Source of the DNA: Thermoflexus hugenholtzii JAD2
GTDB taxonomy: Bacteria; Chloroflexota; Dehalococcoidia; SHYB01
Direction: 5' to 3'
Assembly (NCBI GenBank): GCA_945861815.1
Contig: CAMAVV010000001.1
Span: 1 to 38,534, forward strand
DNA length: 38,534 nucleotides
Of the stretch, positions 24,194-32,134 are shown piece by piece. Under the pieces are notes generated by a model. It was not told where the DNA came from. It worked only from the letters and a program-made list of their open reading frames with translations, and did no database searches. The position numbers and the translations under genes are program-made. Positions within the stretch are counted from its first letter, which is position 1. Each line of letters opens with the position of its first letter.

Positions 24194-25417
24194 TCAGGCC
24201 TTGAACTCTTGAAGGATCTTTTGCGTATGCTGGCCTAATCGCGGTGCGGGATGCGTCGAAGCAAAGCCCTCGCCGTTGGCGAGCCAGGGGAGACGCGGCA
24301 CGTCGAAGTGTGGCATGCCTGGGGCTGTGTATGTGCTGAAAAGGCCGCGCGCGCGAAGGTGCAGGTTTGTGGCTACTTCGTCGATGGTGAGCACAGGCGC
24401 GACTGGGATATGGCGCTCCTGGCACATCGCAAAGATTTCCTGTTTGGTATAGCGCGCGAGCCAGGGAAGAAGCTGCGCATCGGCTTCATCAGGGTACTTT
24501 TCCGACATGGCCCGAAGGTCTTGGTAGCGAGGCTCCTTCGACCATTCTGGATTGCCCATGAGCTCCACAAACTTGAACCACTCTTCGCGGCGAAGGAAGG
24601 TGATGGAGACGTGGCCGTCCTTGCAGGGCAGGATAGTGCGCGGGTAGATGCCCAGGCCCGTTCGGTGCCCTGCGCGTATCCCTGCGACGCCTCTATATAT
24701 GTAGGTAACGGCGAGGTTGCCCATGTGGAGGCAGGAGAGGACTTCTTCGGTGGCGATGTCCACATGCTGGCCTTCTCCGGTGGAGTCGCGGGCGAGAAGG
24801 GCCATCATCGTGGCGCAGAAGGCGGCCTGGCCCCCTTGGAAGTCGCAGACGTCGTATGGCACAGCGAGGGGTTCTCTATCGGGAAGGCCTGCGCCGATGC
24901 TGAAGCCGCCAGCCGCGCTCGCCGTGACGTCGTACCCCTTGTACTCGGCGTAAGGGCCTTTCTGCCCAAAGGTTGTGATGGAGGTGAGGGTAAGGCGCGG
25001 ATGGTCAGCGTGAAGTGGCGCAAAGTCTAGACCGATAGCCGTGCGCTCGGAAGGGCGATGATCGCTGATGACGACGTCGGCGTTTGAGACGAGTCTCTTC
25101 AACGCTTGCCTTCCGCGGGCAGCTTGCAAATCGAGGGTGATGCTCTCTTTGCCGCGATTGAGCGTGTGGAAGATGGCGCTCTTTTCAGGGTGTGGAATGT
25201 CCTTTGGGAATGGCCCGAGCCGCCGTGAGAGGTCTCCTTCCGGCGGTTCGACTTTGATGACGCGCGCGCCCAGCTGTGTCATCGTCACGCCACAAAAGGG
25301 GCCTGCGACGCCGTGGGCCACCTCGATAACGCGCAGGCCGTCCAGCCAGCCGCTGCCCGTTCGCGCCGCGTCTTTCCGACGTGGTCTTTTGACTGCCTTA
25401 GCCTGGCCCATACGCAT
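24194..25417 (-). CDS. Family III CoA-transferase (CaiB/BaiF), class B, pair 2
   Basis: A 407-residue class B member: LRVIEVAHGVAGPFCGVTM, GDLSRRLGPFPKDIPHPEKS, LPCKDGHVSITFL and LLPWLARYTKQEI. Unlike the other two class B proteins it keeps Asp at the catalytic position (Asp192, DVCDFQGGQ), so it could be active itself. A basic N-terminal extension (about 20 residues, KAVKRPRRKDAAR) precedes the domain. A promoter-like sequence lies in the 97-bp gap upstream, the widest gap among the six genes, so pairs 2 and 3 may have their own transcription start. Confidence 0.92.
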   Translation of the reverse strand: MRMGQAKAVKRPRRKDAARTGSGWLDGLRVIEVAHGVAGPFCGVTMTQLGARVIKVEPPEGDLSRRLGPFPKDIPHPEKSAIFHTLNRGKESITLDLQAARGRQALKRLVSNADVVISDHRPSERTAIGLDFAPLHADHPRLTLTSITTFGQKGPYAEYKGYDVTASAAGGFSIGAGLPDREPLAVPYDVCDFQGGQAAFCATMMALLARDSTGEGQHVDIATEEVLSCLHMGNLAVTYIYRGVAGIRAGHRTGLGIYPRTILPCKDGHVSITFLRREEWFKFVELMGNPEWSKEPRYQDLRAMSEKYPDEADAQLLPWLARYTKQEIFAMCQERHIPVAPVLTIDEVATNLHLRARGLFSTYTAPGMPHFDVPRLPWLANGEGFASTHPAPRLGQHTQKILQEFKA

Positions 25418-25449
25418 CCTTGCCTCGGTGAAACAAAAGGGGTTTGGCG

Positions 25450-25478
25450 AACATAGCGCAGTGCAGGTGGCCGGTCAA
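25450..25478 (-). promoter_or_regulatory. Possible internal promoter before CoA-transferase pair 2
   Basis: TTGACC (25473-25478), a 17-bp spacer and TATGTT (25450-25455) lie in the 97-bp gap between pair 1 and pair 2. Confidence 0.4.
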
Positions 25479-25514
25479 GGGAAGATGTGGCGTATGGTTT
25501 ATCTGCAAGGCGGC

Positions 25515-26825
25515 CTAGCTTTGCGGCGTCGTCCCGACGAGCTTTCGCCGGAGGAGGCCTGCGTATGTGCTTTCGAGCGCGCCCAGGAGATTTTTATAAA
25601 CCCAGTCGTTGTCTTCCCCTAGCTCGCATGGCGCGCGCACGATGCGTGTGACGGGAGGAGTGGATTTCCAAAAAGTTCCGGGATAGAGGTGGCTCCCGGT
25701 CTCTCGATGGCGGAGCGGCAGAAAGAAGCCGCGCTCCGCGATGTGTGGACTCTCCACAACGTCGCGCTCGTTCATGAGAACGCCTGCGGGGACGCCACAC
25801 CCTTGCAGGAGAGACATCAGCGCATGCGCGTCGTGTGATCTCGTCCAGTCTGCCAGGTGTTCGTCGATCGTTTGCCTGTTCCGCAGCCTGCCGAAGGCGC
25901 TTTGAAGAGCCTGCGCGCGCGTCCACGCAGGATGTCCAATCGCCTCGCAGAGATTGCGCCAGTCCCCATCATTGCGGACGGCGATGAAGAGCCAACGGTC
26001 ATCTCCTTTGCATGGGTAACAGCCGTGGGGCGCCATCGCAGAGTGTGCGTTGCCAAGAGGCGTCTGCGCTCTATTGTTCATCGCTGCATCGAGAAGGGCC
26101 GGGGCGAGGAGGCTAACGACGGCATCGCTCAGCGAGATGTCTATCAACTGCCCTTTGCCATCCTGCGCCCGCTGCACCAGCGCTGAGATCGCGCCCAGCG
26201 CCGCGCTCATGGAGCCTGCGGCATCGGCGAAGGCGACGTTGTCCTTGAACAGCAAGTCGACTTCAGAATGTCCGCGCAATGCGGTGAAACCTGCGTGAGC
26301 CTCGGCCTCGGCCCCAAGCCCGCGCGCCTGTTTCGCCTTGCCCGTGTGTCCGAAGGCGGCGATGCGCACCATGATGAGGTCGGGCTTCACACGGCGAAGG
26401 CGTTCATAGGTGAGGCCCAGCGCGTCGAGGGAATCGGGCGCAAGATTGACGACGAGCATATCGCAGGTGAGGAGGAGATCTTCAAAGGCCGACATTCCCT
26501 CTGGTTCTGTGAGCTCAAGGGTCACACTGCGCTTATCTTTGCCGTGGACTTGAAAGACGACGCATCTGTTCCAGGGGCGTTCGCCCGCCTCCCAGTTCGG
26601 GTAGGCGAAGTAGAACTCTCCTCCGGCGCGCAGGCTGTTGACCATTGCGGCGTTCGGCGCGAGAACAGGCCCTCGCCCGCCGAGCAAGTTCCGCGTGGAC
26701 TCCACGCGTATGACTTCAGCGCCCCAGTCGGCCAGAAGGGAGCTGGTGAACGGCCCCGCCCAAACTGTCGTCAGTTCGACAACGCGGACGTTTCGCAGAG
26801 GCAGCGCAAATGTCGCGGGTGGCAT
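25515..26825 (-). CDS. Family III CoA-transferase (CaiB/BaiF), class A, pair 1
   Basis: A 436-residue class A member, the closest relative in this window of the gene at 20390. Both have WAGP, LLADWGAEVIRVEST, a YxFAYPN/YHYAYPN-like segment and PWNR. The catalytic position is Asp201 (AFADAAGSMSAAL). The class A block TPLGNAHSAMAPHGCYPCKG and the C-terminal AERGFFLPLRH are present. It starts 3 bp after the class B gene at 26829-27998, so the two are probably translated in coupled fashion. Confidence 0.93.
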   Translation of the reverse strand: MPPATFALPLRNVRVVELTTVWAGPFTSSLLADWGAEVIRVESTRNLLGGRGPVLAPNAAMVNSLRAGGEFYFAYPNWEAGERPWNRCVVFQVHGKDKRSVTLELTEPEGMSAFEDLLLTCDMLVVNLAPDSLDALGLTYERLRRVKPDLIMVRIAAFGHTGKAKQARGLGAEAEAHAGFTALRGHSEVDLLFKDNVAFADAAGSMSAALGAISALVQRAQDGKGQLIDISLSDAVVSLLAPALLDAAMNNRAQTPLGNAHSAMAPHGCYPCKGDDRWLFIAVRNDGDWRNLCEAIGHPAWTRAQALQSAFGRLRNRQTIDEHLADWTRSHDAHALMSLLQGCGVPAGVLMNERDVVESPHIAERGFFLPLRHRETGSHLYPGTFWKSTPPVTRIVRAPCELGEDNDWVYKNLLGALESTYAGLLRRKLVGTTPQS

Positions 26826-26828
26826 GAG

Positions 26829-27998
26829 TTACATCACCCCCGCCCGACGCAGCAGCATCTGCTCGCCAGGTGTGATGCCCAAGAGGCCGCCATACACAAG
26901 ACGATTGTGTTCACCCAGGCGCGGCCCGCGCGCGTGCGACCAATATCCAGGCCGGGCTTCGAAGGGAGGCAGTTCCAGCGTGACGCTTTTGTCTTGCGAC
27001 CTTCGTGCCGCGGCGATGTCCATCGGTGTGCGTACCGGCGCAAGAGGCACTTTGTGGCGTAGCGCCGCCTCCCACACCTCATCGCGCGTGTGCTCGCCAA
27101 GCCATTGCCACAAGACCTCCTCGATACGCGAGCGCCCCTCTTCGGTTCGTGCCTCGGCGATCGTCGGCAACTGCTTGCCTGACTCTTCGCCAAGCATCGC
27201 AAGCAGTCGCGGCAGACGCGGCCCGCCTGCGTGGATGCTGATGTAGCCGTCCTTGCACCGTCGGATGCCGTGGCCGACGCGCAGCTCTCCCACCTGGCGG
27301 CGCTTCATCATCAGTTCCCCTGTGTATTGATAGGCGAGGAGCGCCGCAGCGCGACGGTCTGCGCTGGCAAGGTAGCTCTCCATCACCGACATATCGAGGT
27401 GGACGGGCGCATGTGTCCCGGTGAAGAGCACGCCGTAGAGCGGAGCCGCAATCGCAACCGCTACTGCCGAACCGGCGTAGAACTCCATGACGTGCTCCGG
27501 ATACTTATACGGCTCTCTATCCGATGTGCCGTTGCCGATCATCGTGCCGCCCATCGCCTCCAGCACGCCCTCCGTTGCGGCAAATGAGCTGTACGGCCCG
27601 GTGTGGCCGAACGGGGTGATGGAGGCGAGGATAACGGAGGGATTCATGGCGGCGAGGTGATCAAAGCCAAGGCCAAGCGTTGTGAGATGGCCCGGGGGAA
27701 AGTCTTCGACGACGATGTGTGCCCACTGTGCCAAGGCCGCGATGAGCGAACGGCCCGTTGCGCTGTTCAGTTCTGTCGTGACGCTCCTCTTGCCGGCGTT
27801 GAGATAGTGGAAGAGGCCGCTTGCTTCGCTGTGCGGCGTGTCATTTGGGAACGGGCCCATCGCTCTGGAAGGATCGCCGCTGTGCGGCTGCTCTACCTTG
27901 ATGACGTTCGCGCCAAGGCTCGCGAGCAGCTTGGTAGCATAGGGGCCCGTGACGCCCCGGGTGAGATCGAGGATGCGTGCTGCGGCGAAGGGTTGCAT
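26829..27998 (-). CDS. Family III CoA-transferase (CaiB/BaiF), class B, pair 1, Glu at catalytic position
   Basis: A 389-residue class B member, the shortest of the six: ARILDLTRGVTGPYATKLLA, GDPSRAMGPFPNDTPHSEAS, RRCKDGYISIHAGG and the C-terminal PRLGEHNRLVYGG. Anchored on AGS, the catalytic position is Glu172 (HVMEFYAGS) rather than Asp. The turn that usually reads TGRG is also altered (LFTGTHAPVH). The typical ARGxF segment is not evident near the C-terminus. It may be a structural or regulatory partner of the adjacent class A protein. It follows the acyl-CoA dehydrogenase gene by 32 bp. Confidence 0.9.
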   Translation of the reverse strand: MQPFAAARILDLTRGVTGPYATKLLASLGANVIKVEQPHSGDPSRAMGPFPNDTPHSEASGLFHYLNAGKRSVTTELNSATGRSLIAALAQWAHIVVEDFPPGHLTTLGLGFDHLAAMNPSVILASITPFGHTGPYSSFAATEGVLEAMGGTMIGNGTSDREPYKYPEHVMEFYAGSAVAVAIAAPLYGVLFTGTHAPVHLDMSVMESYLASADRRAAALLAYQYTGELMMKRRQVGELRVGHGIRRCKDGYISIHAGGPRLPRLLAMLGEESGKQLPTIAEARTEEGRSRIEEVLWQWLGEHTRDEVWEAALRHKVPLAPVRTPMDIAAARRSQDKSVTLELPPFEARPGYWSHARGPRLGEHNRLVYGGLLGITPGEQMLLRRAGVM

Positions 27999-28030
27999 TG
28001 TGCCCTGTCAGGGCGCGGCCTTCCCCAACG

Positions 28031-29209
28031 CTAGGTGTTGGTGTACGGGTTGACGTATTCCCGTCCGAGGATCTCCCGCGCCAGCACCATTGTATGCATC
28101 TCGTCAGTCCCGCCGACGATGCGGGCCGTGCGCACCCACCGGTAGAAGCGCGCGATGGGCAGTTCAAGGGTCAGGCCGATGCCTCCCATGATCTGCATCG
28201 CGTGGTCGAGGCAATGGTGGCCCCACTGCGCCGCGACAAGCTTGATGAGCGAGGCATCTTCGCGAAGGTCTTTCCCGTTGTCGGCATCGCGTGCTGCCTG
28301 GTAGGAGAGGGCGCGAAGGGCAAGGATATCGATGTGCATCTCCACAATCTTGGACTGGATCGCCTGGCGCGTGGCGATAGGCTTGCCGAAGCTGTGCCGC
28401 CGCTTCGCCCAGTCGACGCAGATATCGAAGGCGCGCTGCATCTGCCCGAGGGACGTGCCGCCCCGGATGAGGCGGTAGTCGGTGAGCCACTTTTGGCCGA
28501 GCTGGAAGCCGCGCCCGATGTCGCCGAGGATATTTTTCTCCGGGACCTCGACGTTTTCCAGGAACAGTTCATAGGTGGCGCGCTTCGGGGTGCGGCGGTA
28601 CTGCCACGTGGGGATCTCTCTGTAGCTGATCCCGGGCGTGCCCTTTTCCACCAGGAACATCGTGATGCCGTGCTGGCGCTTCTCCGGGTCTGTGACGGCG
28701 GGAAGCTGCCAAAAATCGCAGGCACCTGAGTAGCTGGTGAACATCTTGCGCCCGTTGATGACCCATGTGTCGCCGCGCTTCACCGCCCGCGTCTTCATCG
28801 AATTGCCCGGGTCGGAGCCGGAGTCCGGCTCCGTCTGCGCGAAAGCGCTCAGCTTTTCGCCGCGCAGCACGGGGTAGAGGAAGCGCTCTTGCTGATAGGC
28901 GTTTGCTTCGAACAGGCTTGGGATGATTTCCGCCTGAGGCAGAATAACCGCCGAGTAGTAGAGCTGTTCGCGAACAACCAAGTTTGTCAGGTAGCCTGTG
29001 CCGCCGCCGCCAAACTCTTTCGGGATGTGCGCATCCCACAGGCCGCACTTCTTTGCCACCTCCGTCAAGTGCGCCTCGTCCTCCGGAAAGTACTCTTCGT
29101 ACATGTCCAGCGGGAGGTATTTGGACTCGAGGGGCATGCACTCTTTCTGCACAACCTCCCGGGTGAGAGTCTGCAGCGCTTTCACGTCTTGCGGCAATTC
29201 GAATTCCAC
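28031..29209 (-). CDS. Acyl-CoA dehydrogenase, intact
   Basis: A 392-residue flavoprotein with FGGGGTGYL, AFAQTEPDSGSDPG, WVINGRKMFTSY, YELFLENVEVPEKN, RRHSFGKPIATRQAIQSKI, MQIMGGIGLTLELPIARFYR and the C-terminal RIVGGTDEMHTMVLAREILG. The position of the MCAD catalytic Glu376 is Gly366. The alternative Glu position used by isovaleryl- and long-chain dehydrogenases (near residue 240, LTDYRLIRGG) appears to be Tyr. The catalytic base is therefore unclear, which suggests an unusual substrate or another base such as Asp. It lies 101 bp after the crotonase and 32 bp before the CoA-transferases. Confidence 0.92.
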   Translation of the reverse strand: MEFELPQDVKALQTLTREVVQKECMPLESKYLPLDMYEEYFPEDEAHLTEVAKKCGLWDAHIPKEFGGGGTGYLTNLVVREQLYYSAVILPQAEIIPSLFEANAYQQERFLYPVLRGEKLSAFAQTEPDSGSDPGNSMKTRAVKRGDTWVINGRKMFTSYSGACDFWQLPAVTDPEKRQHGITMFLVEKGTPGISYREIPTWQYRRTPKRATYELFLENVEVPEKNILGDIGRGFQLGQKWLTDYRLIRGGTSLGQMQRAFDICVDWAKRRHSFGKPIATRQAIQSKIVEMHIDILALRALSYQAARDADNGKDLREDASLIKLVAAQWGHHCLDHAMQIMGGIGLTLELPIARFYRWVRTARIVGGTDEMHTMVLAREILGREYVNPYTNT

Positions 29210-29310
29210 GGGAGTCTCCTAGGAGCAGGCTTCCGGTAGTGCGCCGGCTTTTATGTGATTGGTGCGAGAGGCGGGAGGCCGTCAGGACGAACGCATGTGG
29301 CAGAGATGCG

Positions 29311-30108
29311 TCACTCCCCTTTGAATCGCGGCTCCCGCTTTTCCAAGAACGAGCGGATCCCTTCGAGGCGATCGTCGCTCTGGAGGGCGATGCGCATGGT
29401 CAGCGATTCGTATTGGGTGAACGAGTCGAGGTCCTGGCGCAAGCCCATGTAGATGGCGCGCTTTGCCATGGCGAGGGCGATCGGCGGCCCCTTCGCCAGC
29501 TTCAACGCGACCTCGTGCGTCTTCGCCTGCAACTCGCTGTGCGGCACGAGGATATTGATAAGCCCAGCCTCTTTCGCCTCCTGCGCGTCGAATATCTTCC
29601 CGAGGAAAACCATCTCGAAGACCTTCGGCAGGGGCATGATCTGCGGCAGAAGGTAGCCGCCTTGCGCCTCCGGCGGCAGGCCGCGCGTGACCCACACCGC
29701 GCCGAATCGCGCCTTGTCCGAGGCGATGCGCAGTTCCGCCGCTGCCGCCAGCGATAGTCCCCAGCCGACGGCGGGGCCGTTGACTGCGGCGATGACGGGC
29801 TGAGGGATCTTTCGGATCGCGAAGACGAAGTTGTCTTCCGGCGTGCGCGGCATGTAGCGCTTGCGCAGCCCAGGAACCTCTTGGGGCGTGCCCTTCATAT
29901 CCTGGCCTGAGGAAAAGCCGCGCCCTGCGCCCGTGATGACAAGCACCCGCGCGTCCAGGTCTTCGCCGACTTCCAAGATCGCCTTCGGGACCTCGGCAAC
30001 CATCTTGTGGCTGGCGGAGTTAAGCGATTCGGGCCGGTTGAGAGTGAGCGTCACGATGCCGTGCTCGTCACGGTCGAGCAGCAGTGTCTCATAGGTGGAA
30101 TATGCCAT
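29311..30108 (-). CDS. Crotonase-fold protein (enoyl-CoA hydratase/isomerase family), copy 2
   Basis: A 265-residue crotonase, normal length: VTLTLNRPESLNSAS, the oxyanion segment GAGRGFSSGQDMKG and AAVNGPAVGWGLSLAAAAEL. The two hydratase Glu positions appear to be Ser (GLSLAA) and Trp (FGAVWVTRG), so it is unlikely to be an ordinary enoyl-CoA hydratase. A Glu in GLPPEAQGG, where isomerase-type crotonases often have an acidic residue, could serve instead. The ATG at 30108 is preferred (AAAGG upstream); the frame extends to 30186 into the SBP gene end. The gene follows the SBP by 41 bp. Confidence 0.91.
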   Translation of the reverse strand: MAYSTYETLLLDRDEHGIVTLTLNRPESLNSASHKMVAEVPKAILEVGEDLDARVLVITGAGRGFSSGQDMKGTPQEVPGLRKRYMPRTPEDNFVFAIRKIPQPVIAAVNGPAVGWGLSLAAAAELRIASDKARFGAVWVTRGLPPEAQGGYLLPQIMPLPKVFEMVFLGKIFDAQEAKEAGLINILVPHSELQAKTHEVALKLAKGPPIALAMAKRAIYMGLRQDLDSFTQYESLTMRIALQSDDRLEGIRSFLEKREPRFKGE

Positions 30109-30149
30109 ATGGGCCTTTCGTGCGAAGTCGTGTGTCGGTGCTGTCTTCC

Positions 30150-31919
30150 CTAACGCTCCAGGTAGACTTGCTCCCAGCGGTACCACGGCGAGAACAAGAA
30201 CGGCAGCGAGGGATAGTTCTTCACCCAGGGCATGTGGCCCATGTACCCGAAGCGATAGAACTCGGGGATGACGAAGTTGTCCTGCAGGATGATTTCTTGG
30301 AACTCTGCCAAGAGTTGCTTGCGCCGGGGGATATCAAGGGTTCGGTCTTGCTCCGCGTACAGCGCGTCGAGGCGCGGGTTCGACCACTTGCCGTAGTTCT
30401 GCCCGCCGCCTGTCAGCACCCAGAGCGACGGATAGTCCGAGGGGTCATCGAAGCTGATGGCCTGGGCGCGCGCGGCAAAGTCGAACTCGCCCCGAAGCAG
30501 CTTCGGCACTAGGTTTGCGCGATCCACAAGGTCGAGCTTTGTCTTGAATCCCATCGCCGCAAAGCTGCGCTCGACGATTTCTCCATAGAGGCCGTCGCCG
30601 CCCTGCGCCGCGAGGATGCTCACCGTGACCTCCTCTGGCTTCACGCCCGCCTGCGTCAGCAATTGCCGCGCTCGTGCGCGATCTGCCGTCTTATCGGAGG
30701 AGAAGCCGGGGCGGGAGAGCATGTCCCGTGAGGAGAGGCCCCACTGGCCGCCGAGCTCAGGCGGCATCAGCGGCGCGGCGGCCATGTCGCCCAGACCCTT
30801 GAGCCAGCCGTCGATGATTTCCTGGCGGTTGAGGAAAAGCGAGACTGCCTGACGGACAGCCGGATTCGTCCAGGGCGCCTTTTGCGCGGGATGCAAGAAG
30901 TAGAGGCCGATGTTCACTTTTTTGGTGACGAAGCGGTGTTCGCGCTGCAAGTCCTGGTACGAGATCTCGATCGCGCTCGTGTCGAAGTTGGATGCGTCGA
31001 GACGCCCCGCGCGAAAGGCGGCGACTGCCAGTGTCGTATCGGCGATGACGTTGAAGAGGATGCTATCGGCGTAGGGCAGGGCCGCGACGTGATAAGCGTC
31101 GTTCCGTGTGAACTCCATCGTCGTCGCCGTCGAGCCTTTGTAGCGATAGGGCCCCGTGCCTATGGGAGCCTTCTTCCAGGCGTCCAATTGCTCTGGGAAG
31201 GGCTGCGATGAGGGATACATGAGGACGCCGGCCATGCCGATGCCCTGTAAGAAAGCGTTGCTCGGCGCAGCGAGCCTGACCCGAACCGTGAGGTCGTCCG
31301 GGGTTTCGATGGACTGGATCGAGCTGACGCGCGCCTGGTAATAGGTCATCGTGGGCGCGCGCGGCTTCCATGCGCGCGTGAGGTTGTAGGCAACGTCCTT
31401 CGATGTGAACGCCGTGCCGTCGTGGAACTTTACGCCCGGTCGGAGCTGAAAGGTGATCGTGTCGCCTGTGCTTGCAACCTGCCAGCTCTGCGCCAGGTCG
31501 CCAGTGAGGCTGAAGCCATTGCCATAGGGATCGGGCCAGATGAGATTGTTCAACATCGGGCCGAGGTTATGGAAGTCCACTTGGCCGACGGTGTCGTATG
31601 TGTCCCAGGAGCGTGGAAGGTTCAGCACGCGAAGGTTCAATGTGCCCCCGCGCTTGCCATCCAAACGTCTGGGGATTTGCGGATTCGGTGTTGCAGTGGG
31701 CGCTGGAGTCGCCGTCGGCGCGAGTGTGGGCGTTGCCGTTGGCGCAGCCGCTGGCGCGGAGGTTGCAGCGGCAGTCGGGGCCTGCGTGGGCGCAGCCGTT
31801 GGCGGTCGGGACGTTGGAGTTGCCGTAGGTGGATCGTCGCCGCCGCAGGCAGTGACGACGAGAAGCAGTACAAGGAGAACTGTAGCGGCGCCGAAGGAGT
31901 TTCGCAGCAAGCGGCTCAT
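30150..31919 (-). CDS. ABC transporter substrate-binding lipoprotein, family 5 (peptide/solute)
   Basis: A 589-residue exported lipoprotein. The signal is LLRNSFGAATVLLVLLLVVTACGG, with the lipobox VTAC giving the lipid-modified Cys. A roughly 50-residue Pro/Thr/Ala linker with PTATPT and PTAAPTQAPT units follows, typical of Chloroflexota binding proteins. The SBP_bac_5 domain then follows (SLTGDLAQSWQVASTGDTITFQLRPGVKFHDGT, TGPYRYK, NPAVRQAVSLFLNRQEII). The ATG at 31919 has GGAGGGA at ideal spacing. It heads the CoA-transferase run, which suggests it captures the acid or peptide substrate of that pathway. The permeases are not in the window; the DppD/DppF-like ATPases at 2.3-4.3 kb are possible partners. 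Confidence 0.93.
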   Translation of the reverse strand: MSRLLRNSFGAATVLLVLLLVVTACGGDDPPTATPTSRPPTAAPTQAPTAAATSAPAAAPTATPTLAPTATPAPTATPNPQIPRRLDGKRGGTLNLRVLNLPRSWDTYDTVGQVDFHNLGPMLNNLIWPDPYGNGFSLTGDLAQSWQVASTGDTITFQLRPGVKFHDGTAFTSKDVAYNLTRAWKPRAPTMTYYQARVSSIQSIETPDDLTVRVRLAAPSNAFLQGIGMAGVLMYPSSQPFPEQLDAWKKAPIGTGPYRYKGSTATTMEFTRNDAYHVAALPYADSILFNVIADTTLAVAAFRAGRLDASNFDTSAIEISYQDLQREHRFVTKKVNIGLYFLHPAQKAPWTNPAVRQAVSLFLNRQEIIDGWLKGLGDMAAAPLMPPELGGQWGLSSRDMLSRPGFSSDKTADRARARQLLTQAGVKPEEVTVSILAAQGGDGLYGEIVERSFAAMGFKTKLDLVDRANLVPKLLRGEFDFAARAQAISFDDPSDYPSLWVLTGGGQNYGKWSNPRLDALYAEQDRTLDIPRRKQLLAEFQEIILQDNFVIPEFYRFGYMGHMPWVKNYPSLPFLFSPWYRWEQVYLER

Positions 31920-31932
31920 AAGTCCCTCCATC

Positions 31933-31948
31933 ATGAACGAGCGTTCAT
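31933..31948. promoter_or_regulatory. TetR-type operator, perfect 7-2-7 palindrome
   Basis: ATGAACG-AG-CGTTCAT is a perfect 7-bp inverted repeat with a 2-bp spacer. It lies between the -10 of the SBP promoter and the SBP start codon, about 5 bp past the expected transcription start. This is a classical TetR-family operator shape, and a TetR gene is divergent at 32135. Confidence 0.7.
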
Positions 31949-31959
31949 TTGTGGCGATA

Positions 31960-31988
31960 GTTATACCGTTCCCTACTAGGCATGTCAA
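31960..31988 (-). promoter_or_regulatory. Sigma70-like promoter of the SBP/CoA-transferase run
   Basis: TTGACA (31983-31988), a 17-bp spacer and TATAAC (31960-31965) on the minus strand form one of the best consensus promoters in the window. The operator palindrome sits right at the start of the transcript. Confidence 0.72.
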
Positions 31989-32134
31989 TCCGGTCTACTG
32001 GCCTTGGTTGATGATTGAGCGAAGGGTTGCTATCTTTTGGTAAGCAGACCAAGATTAGGAGGAATGTCTGGATATTCCCTATCCTATATACTGCGATTAG
32101 TATCGTGTAACCACATGCTGATGGATGTGAGACA

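Noticed and set aside
31683..31860. Repetitive GC-rich tract that could be taken for a tandem-repeat locus or CRISPR
   Set aside because: It is the coding sequence of the Pro/Thr/Ala linker in the SBP lipoprotein, with irregular short units. No CRISPR-like repeats and spacers occur anywhere in the window.
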